From: JACVRW01 sp038323835
GTDB lineage: Bacteria; Actinomycetota; Thermoleophilia; Solirubrobacterales; Thermoleophilaceae
Direction: 5' to 3'
Length of the DNA stretch: 64,000 bases
Assembly (NCBI GenBank): GCA_038323835.1
Contig: JBBQHI010000014.1
Coordinates: 1-64,000, forward strand
The translations under genes were made by a program, and so were the position numbers. Shown here in pieces: positions 42,724-51,418 of the stretch. Within the stretch, counting starts at the first letter, position 1. Each line of letters opens with the position of its first letter. Under the pieces are notes generated by a model that saw only the letters and a program-made list of their open reading frames with translations, did not search any database and was not told the origin of the DNA.

Positions 42724-44151
42724 GTGAATTCCCGCCGCGGGGCGCTGGCCCTCGTTCTCCATACGCACATGCCTTACGTGGAGGGGCTCGGCACCTGGCC
42801 CTTCGGCGAGGAGTGGCTCTGGGAGGCCGTGGCCGGCGTGTACCTGCCGCTGCTCGAGGTGCTGGACGGCGCGCCCGTGACCGTCGGACTGACCCCCGTG
42901 CTCTGCGACCAGCTCGAGGCCATGCAGGGCGAGGCCGGGGACCGCTACCTGCGCTTCCTGCGCGAGGTCCGCCACGCGGTGCACGAGGAGGACGGTGCCG
43001 GTCTCGCGCGCACCAACGAGCCCGAGCTGGCGGCCGAGGTGCGGCGCGCGGCGGGCGACTACGTGCGCGCGGCGGACGGGTTCGAGCGCCGCGGCCGCGA
43101 CCTCGTGGGGGCATTCCGGGGCCTCGCCGGGGTGGAGCTTTGGACCTCGGCCGCCACCCACGCCGTGCTGCCCCTCCTGGCCACCCGCGCGGGCCTGCGC
43201 CTTCAGGTGGCCTCCGGGGAGGCCTCACACCGGCGCCGCTTCGGGGACTGGGGCGGAGGGTTCTGGCTGCCCGAGTGCGCCTACGACCCCGGGCTCGAGC
43301 GCGAGCTGGCCGACCTCGGCGTGCGCACGTTCTGCGTCGACCAGACCGAATCGCTCGGCCTCGGCTCGCCCGAGCACCTGAGCCCGATGGCGCTGCCCGC
43401 CGGCATCCTCGCCGTGCCGGTGGACTGGCAGACGGTTCAGCTCGTGTGGAGCGAGGACGCGGGCTACCCCGGCAGCGGCGCGTACCGCGACTATCACCGC
43501 CGCACCGTGCACGACCTGCGTCCCTGGAACAACGCCGGCGCCCCCTACGACCCGGAGGCCGCCGCGGCGGCGGCCCGCCGGCACGCTCAGGACTTCGTGG
43601 ACCGCGCGCTGGAGCGCGCCGGTGACGGCGGCCTCGTGTGCTGCGCGCTCGACACCGAGCTGCTCGGCCACTGGTGGTACGAGGGCCCGGTGTGGCTGTC
43701 CGCGGTGCTCGAGCTGGCCCCGCGGGCCGGCCTCGACTTGGTCACCGTGTCCGAGGGGCTTCGGCGCGTGCCCGCGGTGGAGCGCGAGCTGGCCTCGTCC
43801 ACCTGGGGAGCGGGCAAGAACCTCTCCACCTGGGAGGCGCCCGGGGTGTCGGACCTGGCCTTTGCCGCTCGCGCGGCGGAGCTCCGCACCGTGGCCGCGG
43901 CGTCCACCGGCAGGGGCCCGCGCGACGCCCTGGCCCGCGCCGCCCGCGAGCTCCTGGCGCTCCAGTCGAGCGACTGGGCGTTCATGGTCACGCGCGCGCT
44001 CGCCGCCGACTATCCGCTGCGCCGCGTGGAGGCCCACCGCGCGGACCACGACGCCGCGATGGCCGCTCTGACAGACTCCGCGGCCGTGCCGGCGCCGGCC
44101 TTGCGCCACCTCGCCCCGGACCTCGACCTGGCCTCGCTCACCACTCCGTAG
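42724..44151 (+). CDS. GH57 1,4-alpha-glucan branching enzyme
   Basis: A 475-residue glycoside hydrolase family 57 enzyme that makes alpha-1,6 branches in alpha-glucans. The N-terminal metal/substrate region LVLHTHMPYVEG, the nucleophile Glu in FWLPECAYDP near 183 and the acid Asp in CALDTELLGHWWYEG are visible, followed by the helical C-terminal domain. The start GTG 42724 touches the preceding stop. It pairs with the downstream GT4 gene. Confidence 0.9.
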   Translation: MNSRRGALALVLHTHMPYVEGLGTWPFGEEWLWEAVAGVYLPLLEVLDGAPVTVGLTPVLCDQLEAMQGEAGDRYLRFLREVRHAVHEEDGAGLARTNEPELAAEVRRAAGDYVRAADGFERRGRDLVGAFRGLAGVELWTSAATHAVLPLLATRAGLRLQVASGEASHRRRFGDWGGGFWLPECAYDPGLERELADLGVRTFCVDQTESLGLGSPEHLSPMALPAGILAVPVDWQTVQLVWSEDAGYPGSGAYRDYHRRTVHDLRPWNNAGAPYDPEAAAAAARRHAQDFVDRALERAGDGGLVCCALDTELLGHWWYEGPVWLSAVLELAPRAGLDLVTVSEGLRRVPAVERELASSTWGAGKNLSTWEAPGVSDLAFAARAAELRTVAAASTGRGPRDALARAARELLALQSSDWAFMVTRALAADYPLRRVEAHRADHDAAMAALTDSAAVPAPALRHLAPDLDLASLTTP

Positions 44152-44153
44152 GC

Positions 44154-45350
44154 ATGCGAGCCCTGATCCTGTCCTGGGAATACCCGCCTCTCATCGAGGG
44201 AGGTCTGGCACGTCACGTCCGGAAGCTGGCCGAGAACCTCGCCGCTCAGGATGTGGACGTGCACGTGCTCGCCCGGGGACGGGAGGAGTCGCCCGCCGAG
44301 GAGGAGATGGACGGCGTGCTGATCCACCGCGTGCGGGAGCCCGAGCGCCCGCGCGAGCTGGGCGAGTTCGTGACCTGGATCGAGCGCATGAACGCCGACA
44401 TGCTGGCCATGGGCGTGGAGGTGGGCGACCGCTACGACTTCGACGTGGTGCACGGGCACGACTGGCTCGTGGCCTCGGCCGGGGACCACCTGGCCAACCG
44501 CTTCCGCGCCCCCTTCGTGGTGACCATTCACGCCACCGAGTACGGGCGTCATCAGGGCTACGTGGACAAGCACCCGCAGTCCTACATCCACGGGGTGGAG
44601 CGCTGGATGGCCAATCGCGCCGACCGCCTGATCACCTGCTCCGCGTACATGCGCGAGCACACGGCCGACGTCTTCGGGCTCGAGGAGTCGCGCATCACCG
44701 TGATCCCCAACGGCATCGACCCGTCCGAGCTGGTTCCGGTGGACGACCTCGACACCCTGCGCGCGCGCTTCGCGAAGCCGGACGAGAAGCTCGTGCTGCT
44801 GGTGGGCCGCCTGGTTTACGAGAAGGGGTTCCAGCTCGCGCTCGAGGCTCTGCCCGGGCTGATCGAGCGGCTCGGGAACGTGCGCTTCATCATCGCCGGC
44901 TCGGGCACCGCGGAGCAGGAGTTGCGGCGCCAGGCGAAGGAGCTCGGCCTGGACGAGCACGGCACCTTCCTCGGCTGGATCGGGGACGACGTGCTGCACT
45001 CGCTCTACCGGATCGCCGACCTCACAGTGGTGCCCTCGATCTACGAGCCCTTCGGGCTGGTGGCGCTGGAGGCGATGGCGTCCGGGTGCCCCTGCCTGGT
45101 GGCTGACACCGGCGGACTGCGCGAGGTGGTGCCGAACGAGGACGTGGGGCTGCGCTTCCGCTCACGCGACCCGAAGTCGCTGGGCCAGATGGCCGAGCGG
45201 CTGCTCACCGACGTGGAGCTTCGCGACCGCCTCGTGGCCGAGGCCTCCGAGCACGTGCTCAGCTTCGACTGGGCCGACGTGGCCCGCCAGGTGGCGGAGG
45301 TCTACGCCGAGGTGAGCGAGACGCGCTCCGCCACCCGCCGCAGCGGGTAG
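44154..45350 (+). CDS. GT4 glycosyltransferase (glycogen-synthase-like)
   Basis: A 398-residue GT-B enzyme. It opens with ILSWEYPPLIEGGLARHV, typical of alpha-glucan synthases of the Rv3032/GlgM type, and carries the nucleotide-sugar site VPSIYEPFGLVALEAMASG with the E-x7-E pattern. It probably elongates an alpha-1,4-glucan that the GH57 enzyme branches. ATG 44154 lies 2 bases after the GH57 stop; a longer frame upstream is a shadow. Confidence 0.9.
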   Translation: MRALILSWEYPPLIEGGLARHVRKLAENLAAQDVDVHVLARGREESPAEEEMDGVLIHRVREPERPRELGEFVTWIERMNADMLAMGVEVGDRYDFDVVHGHDWLVASAGDHLANRFRAPFVVTIHATEYGRHQGYVDKHPQSYIHGVERWMANRADRLITCSAYMREHTADVFGLEESRITVIPNGIDPSELVPVDDLDTLRARFAKPDEKLVLLVGRLVYEKGFQLALEALPGLIERLGNVRFIIAGSGTAEQELRRQAKELGLDEHGTFLGWIGDDVLHSLYRIADLTVVPSIYEPFGLVALEAMASGCPCLVADTGGLREVVPNEDVGLRFRSRDPKSLGQMAERLLTDVELRDRLVAEASEHVLSFDWADVARQVAEVYAEVSETRSATRRSG

Positions 45351-45460
45351 CGCGCCACGATTGCGCTCACCCAGAGAACCTGGGCGAGGGTGGTGTCGAG
45401 GAAGGTCACCGGGATCGAGATGAAGAAGAGCGCGGTGAAGGCGGGCTCCGCTAAAGGCGC
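45302..45460 (-). pseudogene. C-terminal fragment of a membrane protein
   Basis: Reading the minus strand gives AEPAFTALFFISIPVTFLDT and TLAQVLWVSAIVARYPLRR, then a stop inside the end of the GT4 gene. It resembles the last two transmembrane helices of a multi-pass protein (the DUF1211/TMEM175-like group is one candidate). There is no start and it begins right behind the terminator of the MMPL gene, so it is probably a remnant. Confidence 0.45.
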
Positions 45461-45470
45461 CCGAACGCAC

Positions 45471-45497
45471 ACGCGCCCGCCGTCATGGCGGGCGCGT
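45471..45497 (-). terminator. Terminator of the MMPL gene
   Basis: A perfect 11-bp stem ACGCGCCCGCC/GGCGGGCGCGT with a 5-base loop, 26 bases beyond the MMPL stop on the minus strand. Confidence 0.7.
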
Positions 45498-45522
45498 GGC
45501 TTGGGGGGGGAACTGCGTTGCG

Positions 45523-47766
45523 CTAGGCGCGGCTCGGCTCGGGCTCCGGCTCGTGCCCGAACTTCGGGAGCCAGTCCAGCCTCTCCGGCAGGTACCAGTT
45601 CCAGTCGCCGAGCAACTTCATCGTCGCCGGAAGCAGGACTCCGCGGACCAGGGTCGCGTCGAGCAGGACGGCCACCCCCAGGCCCACGCCGAACTGCTTC
45701 ATGTCTATGAACGAGAGCGTGGCGAAGATCGAGAACACTCCGACCATCACCAGCGCCGCCGCGCTCACCACACCCGCCGTCGACTTGATCCCGTGGGCCA
45801 CGGCGTCATCTGTCGACTCGCCGCGATCCACCGCCTCGCGGATCCGGCTCAGGATGAACACGTGGTAGTCCATCGAGAGCCCGAACAGGATCACGAACAG
45901 CATGATCGGGAACCAGGCGGTGATCGCTCCTGTGGACCTGAAGTTCAGGGCGTCCTCGAAGTGACCGTCCTGGAACACCCAGGTCACGACCCCGAGCGCC
46001 GCGCTCACCGACAGCAGGTTGAGCACGATCGCCTTGATCGGGATCACGATCGAGCGGAACGTGACCAGCAGGAGCAGGAACGCCATCAGCAGGACGAACC
46101 CGAGCACGTACCAGATGTGCGAGCTCATCTGCGTGTTGAAGTCCAGCGATCCGGCACTGAAGCCGGACACGCCGAGCACCCTTGCGCTCTGGATGCCGGC
46201 CGTCTCCTCGGGCACCACGTTGGTGCGCAGCTCCTTCACCGCGTCGAGTGAGGTGTCGTCGGTGCCCGTGCCGGCCACCGGGACGTGCACGATGCCGACC
46301 CGCCCGTCGGGGCTGAGCTCGGACGTGACGGGCTCGCCGAACTGATCCGAGTCCTTCGCCACCTGGCGCACCTTCTGCGTCACGTTGCTGAGCTCGGAGG
46401 GGGACACGTGCTTGCCCTGCATCACGATGTCCGCGGTGAACTGCTCACCGGGGAAGGCGGCCTGCATGCGGTCGTAGGTCTGCATCACGGCCAGGCTGCG
46501 GGGCAGCCCGTCCACGCCGGAGTCCGCGGTGTGGATGTGAGCCAGCGGGATGGCCAGCACCACCAGCACCGAGGTGGCGGTGATCACGGACACGAGCGGG
46601 CGCCTCAGCACCCGGTCGAGGATCCACGCCCACGCGCGGGCCTCGCCCGTGCGCTTCTCCGGCTTCATGAAGGGCACGCGGCCCTTGTTCACCCGGTCGC
46701 CGAGCTTCGACAGAATCGCCGGCAGGACCGTGAGGGAACCGAGCACGGCCACCGCCACCACGAGGATCGTGCCCGTGGCGAACGAGCTGAACGTGGCCGC
46801 TCCACCGAAGTACATCCCGGCCATGGCGATCATCACCGTCAGGCCGGAGATGAGCACCGCGCGCCCCGAGGTGGCCGAGGCCGCGGCCAGAGCCGCCTTC
46901 TCGGACCGCCCGGCGGCCCGCTCCTCGCGCTCACGGCGGAGGTAGAACATCGAGTAGTCCACGCCCACCGCGAGGCCGATCAGCAGGACCACGGATGAGA
47001 TCGCCTGGTCCACGGGCCAGATCTGGCTCAGGGGCCCGATCAGGCCGATGGCCGCAGCCACAGCCGTGATCGCCAAGACCAGCGGCACGAACGCCGCCAG
47101 CAGGGCGCCGAACGCGAGGACCAGGATGATCAGCGTGATCGGCAGGGACGTGATCTCGGCCTTCTTGAAGTCGTCCTCGAAGGCCTTGTTGATCGCCTTG
47201 TCCGCGCTCGCGTCGCCGAACTCCTCGGTCCGGAGCCCGGTGTGCGCCCGCTGGGAAGCCTTCACGGCGGCCAGCGGTCCCTCCACGAGCTTCTCCGACT
47301 TGTCGCTGCCACCCGGAATGCCGAACGTCACGAGCGCGGAGCGCCCGTCGGGGGAGAGCTGTCCCTCGTTGCCCTTCGCGTACGGGCTCTCGATGTCCTT
47401 GACGCCCTTCTGGGCGCCGACGCGGTGCATGACGTCAGCCACGGCGGCCCGGAAGGCCGGGTCGTCTTGCCTCGCGTTTTGGGTGGTCCGGTGCTCGCCC
47501 GGCCGACGCCCGGGCTGCGCTCCTCCCTGTTTGCTCTGAACGAGGACCGATTCCGTGGCCTCGTCGGGAAATGCCTTGGCCGTGATCTTGTCGAGCCGGC
47601 CCGACTCTCCCACGCCGGACTGGTCGTCCGTGAGCGTGTTGGTGCCGAACGACCCGCCGACCACCACGGCGAGAACTACGAACGCGAGCCATCCGATGAT
47701 GGCCTTCTTCCGGTGCTGGGTGCTCCAGCGACCGGCGCGCGCGGCCAGGTTTCGCTTCTCGTTCAC
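45523..47766 (-). CDS. MMPL-family RND transporter carrying an in-frame repeat
   Basis: About 747 residues with two MMPL modules, each a large periplasmic loop and five to six helices (e.g. SVVLLIGLAVGVDYSMFYLR and MLFVILFGLSMDYHVFILSR, both with the functional Asp-Tyr pair). Such proteins export lipids or hydrophobic compounds using the proton gradient. The start is GTG 47766, directly behind AAAGGAGGACCG. Residues around 80-96 (GGAQPGRRPGEHRTTQ) are encoded by a copy of the dispersed repeat and are absent from the usual pattern. The frame is preserved, so the protein may be functional. Confidence 0.9.
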   Translation of the reverse strand: MNEKRNLAARAGRWSTQHRKKAIIGWLAFVVLAVVVGGSFGTNTLTDDQSGVGESGRLDKITAKAFPDEATESVLVQSKQGGAQPGRRPGEHRTTQNARQDDPAFRAAVADVMHRVGAQKGVKDIESPYAKGNEGQLSPDGRSALVTFGIPGGSDKSEKLVEGPLAAVKASQRAHTGLRTEEFGDASADKAINKAFEDDFKKAEITSLPITLIILVLAFGALLAAFVPLVLAITAVAAAIGLIGPLSQIWPVDQAISSVVLLIGLAVGVDYSMFYLRREREERAAGRSEKAALAAASATSGRAVLISGLTVMIAMAGMYFGGAATFSSFATGTILVVAVAVLGSLTVLPAILSKLGDRVNKGRVPFMKPEKRTGEARAWAWILDRVLRRPLVSVITATSVLVVLAIPLAHIHTADSGVDGLPRSLAVMQTYDRMQAAFPGEQFTADIVMQGKHVSPSELSNVTQKVRQVAKDSDQFGEPVTSELSPDGRVGIVHVPVAGTGTDDTSLDAVKELRTNVVPEETAGIQSARVLGVSGFSAGSLDFNTQMSSHIWYVLGFVLLMAFLLLLVTFRSIVIPIKAIVLNLLSVSAALGVVTWVFQDGHFEDALNFRSTGAITAWFPIMLFVILFGLSMDYHVFILSRIREAVDRGESTDDAVAHGIKSTAGVVSAAALVMVGVFSIFATLSFIDMKQFGVGLGVAVLLDATLVRGVLLPATMKLLGDWNWYLPERLDWLPKFGHEPEPEPSRA
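47484..47529 (-). repeat. Dispersed repeat inside the MMPL coding region
   Basis: The minus strand reads AGGGAGGAGCGCAG, then stem CCCGG/CCGGG around GCGTCGG, then GCGAGCACCGGACCAC. It lies in frame within the first periplasmic loop region of the transporter. The stem differs from intergenic copies but still pairs. Confidence 0.8.
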
Positions 47767-47944
47767 CGGTCCTCCTTTCGGGTCGATTGGCATACGAGCA
47801 GTGTCTGCTCAGGGGGCCGCGCTTCAAATGGGGCTGGTACGAGAGCCGGGGTGCGGATAACCGAACGGGGGAAAAGCAGTCGGTGCGCACCCGGCCAGCC
47901 GGGTGCTGCCGCAACGCCACCCGTGATCGGGTTAGGATCCGCCC

Positions 47945-50311
47945 GTGCGTCCGCCCCGCACCCGCCGCTTCGCCTTCCTCGTGCCCGTCTGCCTGGCCGT
48001 GGTCACCGCCGTGCTGGCCGTGGCCGCGCCCGCCATGGCCTTCCGGCCCGTCATCCAGGCACACCGCGGCGGCTCGATCCAGTTCGGCACTCCCACCTAC
48101 CCGGAGAACACCCTCCCGGCGTTCCGCGCGTCCGCGTTCCGGCGCTTCGTGCTCGAGCTGGACGTGAAGCTCACCAAGGACCTCGTGCCGGTGGTGATCC
48201 ACGACGCGACGCTCGACCGCACCACCCCGTGCACCGGTCTGGTGAACGCCCGCACCTACGCCGAGCTGCGCAGGGACTGCCAGTCGGACATCCTGGGCAG
48301 CGAGGGCAACTTCGTGCAGCTCGCGCTGAACGACCGGCGCCGCGCGCCGATCCCCAAGCTGAGCGATGTTCTCGCGCTGGCGAACTTCACGGGTGCGCGC
48401 GTGAGCGCGGAGATCAAGAACCAGCCCACGGATCCCGACTTCAACCAGCCCCCCGACTTCGCCGACCGGGTTCTGAATGCCATCAAGCAGTCGGGCTTCC
48501 CGCCGTCGCGGCTGATCATCCAGTCCTTCTGGTTCCCCAACCTCGACCGGGCCCACGTGCTGATGCCCGACGCCGAGACCAGCAACCTGGCCCTCGGTGC
48601 CGGCAGCCCCGCCTACGTCGACGGACGCCACGACGACTGGATCTCGGCGCAGTGGCCGGCCGCCGCCTCGACCATCTCGGACGCGCACGCCCGCGGGCTA
48701 CGGGTGGTGCCGTACACGATCGACAAGCGCGACGACATCGCCAACGCGGTGAACGCCGGCGTGGACGAGCTGATCACCAACGACCCGCTCCTCGCCCGCC
48801 GGACCGAGACCGAGCTGGAGCCGAAGGCGCCGCCGATCCCGCCGCCGCCGAGCCCCTCGGCCTGCCGCGCCGCCCGCGCGCACCGCAGCCTCGCCACGAT
48901 CGAGGCCGACGGCTCCCACCGCCACGGCCTGCGCGTGTTCGCGATGCAGCTGAAGCAGGAGCCCCGCCACGTTCAGACCTACGCGACCTTCCGCACCAAG
49001 ATCGAGTGCATGATCCGCGAGCGCGTGCTCCCGCGGCTCGCGCACCACGCCCCGAACGTGGTGGCCTTCAACGAGGACGTGGGGCTGCTCACGCTCGGCA
49101 CCGGCTCGCGCGGCGCGAAGGGCCGCGCCATCGCCGAGGACCCGGAGTCGGTGTGCCCCGGCGCCGTGTTCCCGTGCGCCACGGTGTCCACGCTGCTCGC
49201 GATCAGAGACGCCTACTCCTCCGACATCGCCGCGTACAAGTCGCGCTTTCCCGACCTGCCCTTCTTCGGCAGCGTGTTCACGGGCGGCACGGACACGTTC
49301 GCCCGCGGGTGGATGCAGGTGTTCTCGGATATGGCCAGGCGCTACGGCGTGTACATCCTCGGCTCGAACGACCAGGCGCCCTTCCGCGAGTCCGTGGACC
49401 CGGCCGAGATTCAGCAGTTCCACGACCCCGACCTCCCCGTCCCCGGCTCGGTGTTCGTGGCCACCGGGCCGAAGGCCTACAACCAGGCCTTCATGTGGGG
49501 CCCGCGCGACGTTCGCAGCGAGGGGCCGCGCGTCCTCCGGAACGTGGTGCTGCAGAACAAGAAGGTGCCGCTCACCGACATCGAGCAGGTGATCGAGGTG
49601 GCGAACGGTCCGAGCACCGGGCCGGATGCGGTGGAGAACGTGCGGCCCTACCGCGTGCCCGGCACCAGGGCTCGCATCGGCTTCGCCACCAGCCTTCCGG
49701 CGTTCATCTACGGTGACCCGCCGGCCGGGGTGGACCCGTGCTCGGACACGAGCAAGTACTACATGCGCTGTCTGGACAAGCTGGGCGCGAACGTGGTGAT
49801 GCAGGACGAGGCCAACCCGGGCCCGTGGGTCACGCAGCCGACCTTCTGGCAGCCGCTCGACTGGATGCGCTCCACCTGGCGCGCCGTGTCCGACCCCACC
49901 GTTCACTTCGACTACAACGTGACCCCGCACCTCGTCGGCCATCTCGGCGACCTGGTGTTCGACGGGCAGACGGCCATCACCCAGCGCGGCCTGCACGGCC
50001 GGGGCTGCAACTACGTGGGCGACTCCCACCTGATGCCCGAGGCGCCCGAGAGCGACGCGGCCTCACTTGCCCCCTACGCGGGACCCAAGCGAGAGTTCCT
50101 GGCCCTCGCCCCCTGGGTCACCCCTGACGCCCCGCGCGCGACGCTGAGGGCCACGCAGGACAAGCTGGCGCCGGCCTCGGGCGACAGGCTCGAGAACGAC
50201 TACGTGGAGACCGCGATCGCGGCCGACCTGCCCTTCCCGCCCGACCCGTGGCGGCGCAACTGCATCTCCGGGCCGCACCGCAGTCACCACGGCTGGCCCT
50301 GGCGCGGCTAG
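47945..50311 (+). CDS. Secreted glycerophosphodiesterase fused to a nitrilase-like domain
   Basis: A 788-residue exported protein. Signal peptide to about residue 32 (APAMAF). The GDPD domain (about 38-295) has IQAHRGG, PENTLPAF, LELDVKLTKD and VVIHDATLDRTT, the catalytic His and metal-ligand pattern. The second half (about 320-780) resembles a carbon-nitrogen hydrolase: VVAFNEDVGLLT for the Glu, LQNKKVPLTD for the Lys, and VVMQDEANPG where the nucleophilic Cys would be expected but is not. So the second domain may be inactive or use another chemistry. The start is GTG 47945. Confidence 0.8.
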   Translation: MRPPRTRRFAFLVPVCLAVVTAVLAVAAPAMAFRPVIQAHRGGSIQFGTPTYPENTLPAFRASAFRRFVLELDVKLTKDLVPVVIHDATLDRTTPCTGLVNARTYAELRRDCQSDILGSEGNFVQLALNDRRRAPIPKLSDVLALANFTGARVSAEIKNQPTDPDFNQPPDFADRVLNAIKQSGFPPSRLIIQSFWFPNLDRAHVLMPDAETSNLALGAGSPAYVDGRHDDWISAQWPAAASTISDAHARGLRVVPYTIDKRDDIANAVNAGVDELITNDPLLARRTETELEPKAPPIPPPPSPSACRAARAHRSLATIEADGSHRHGLRVFAMQLKQEPRHVQTYATFRTKIECMIRERVLPRLAHHAPNVVAFNEDVGLLTLGTGSRGAKGRAIAEDPESVCPGAVFPCATVSTLLAIRDAYSSDIAAYKSRFPDLPFFGSVFTGGTDTFARGWMQVFSDMARRYGVYILGSNDQAPFRESVDPAEIQQFHDPDLPVPGSVFVATGPKAYNQAFMWGPRDVRSEGPRVLRNVVLQNKKVPLTDIEQVIEVANGPSTGPDAVENVRPYRVPGTRARIGFATSLPAFIYGDPPAGVDPCSDTSKYYMRCLDKLGANVVMQDEANPGPWVTQPTFWQPLDWMRSTWRAVSDPTVHFDYNVTPHLVGHLGDLVFDGQTAITQRGLHGRGCNYVGDSHLMPEAPESDAASLAPYAGPKREFLALAPWVTPDAPRATLRATQDKLAPASGDRLENDYVETAIAADLPFPPDPWRRNCISGPHRSHHGWPWRG

Positions 50312-50994
50312 CTGAAGCGCATCCGGCTCGGCGTCTCGCGCATGCGGATCAGCCGCGCGGGCACGCCCCCCACCACGGCGTTCGCCGGCACGTCGTGGGT
50401 CACCACCGCGTTGGTGCCGATCACGGCGTTGTCGCCCACGGTCACTCCGCGAAGGATGCACGCGCCGTACCCGATCCACACGTTGTGGCCCACGCGCACG
50501 TCGCGCTTGTAGATGCCCTGGAGCCGGATCGGCCGGTCCACCTCGACCATCCCGTGGTCGAAGTCGATCATCATCACCCGGTCCGCGATCACGCACTCGC
50601 GGCCGATCGAGACGTGCTGGAAGGAGGAGATCGTGCAGTCCTGGCCCATCACCGTCTTGGCCCCGATCGAGATCGTGCCCTCGTGGGCGCGCAGCTTGCA
50701 GCCGTGGCCGATCCAGGACCAGCGGCCCAGCTCGAGCGTCGCGCGCGGGGACACCTCCAGGGTGCAGCCCGGCCCGATGAAGGCCACGCCGTCCACCCTG
50801 AGCCGGCGTCCCAGCTGCAGCCGCTTGCGCGCAAGCCGGACCAGGAGCCGCCCGTACTTGAGGTTGAGCATTCCGTGGCTGCGCATGAAGCGCAGCAGCT
50901 CCATCGGACCCCCTTGCAGCGGCAGCGGCGGTCCGCGAAGCTCCGCGGGCAGCTCCGGTGACGGCGCGGCGATTGGCTCCGTGGCGCCCTCCAT
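50308..50994 (-). CDS. Hexapeptide-repeat acyltransferase
   Basis: A left-handed beta-helix protein. Hexapeptide turns run from IGPGCTLEV to VGHNVWIGYGACILRGVTVG and DNAVIGTNAVVTHDVPANAV, with GGVPARLIR at the end, typical of CoA-dependent sugar acetyltransferases. Length is 228 residues from ATG 50994; ATG 50904 with AAGGGGG upstream is a good alternative. The acceptor is unknown, perhaps a cell-surface sugar. Confidence 0.85.
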   Translation of the reverse strand: MEGATEPIAAPSPELPAELRGPPLPLQGGPMELLRFMRSHGMLNLKYGRLLVRLARKRLQLGRRLRVDGVAFIGPGCTLEVSPRATLELGRWSWIGHGCKLRAHEGTISIGAKTVMGQDCTISSFQHVSIGRECVIADRVMMIDFDHGMVEVDRPIRLQGIYKRDVRVGHNVWIGYGACILRGVTVGDNAVIGTNAVVTHDVPANAVVGGVPARLIRMRETPSRMRFS

Positions 50995-51064
50995 GCGAGT
51001 GCCTGATGATAGGTGCGGGTATCCGTATTGGCGGCGGGCCCCCGAGCAACGAGAATCACTTTTC

Positions 51065-51418
51065 ATGGCAACGACCGTCGTCATCGTGGACGATCACCCG
51101 GGATTCCGGGCGAGCGCGCGGATGCTTCTCGACGCCGAGGGCTACGAGGTGGTGGGGGAGGCAGAGAACGGCGTGGCGGGCCTGACGGTGGTGGCCGAGC
51201 TCGACCCGGACGTGGTGCTGCTGGACATCCAGCTGCCGGACATGGACGGCTTCCAGGTGGCCACGCGACTGGCCGACGCCGGTACACGTGGAGCGATCGT
51301 GCTCGTGTCCAGCCGCGCCCGGGAGGATCTCCGGGCACTGGTGGAGGGCAGCGCGGCCCGCGGATTCATCCCCAAGTCCGAGCTCTCCGGCGATGCCCTG
51401 GAGGCGGTCATCGCGTGA
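51065..51418 (+). CDS. Single-domain response regulator (CheY-like)
   Basis: A 117-residue receiver domain: VVIVDDHPGFR acidic pair, phospho-acceptor Asp in VVLLDIQLPDMDGF, and the Lys in GFIPKSELS. The usual Thr/Ser before GARGF is Ser in VLVSSR. There is no output domain. It is coupled by a GTGA overlap to the histidine kinase and so belongs to the same system as the NarL regulator at 53151. Confidence 0.9.
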   Translation: MATTVVIVDDHPGFRASARMLLDAEGYEVVGEAENGVAGLTVVAELDPDVVLLDIQLPDMDGFQVATRLADAGTRGAIVLVSSRAREDLRALVEGSAARGFIPKSELSGDALEAVIA

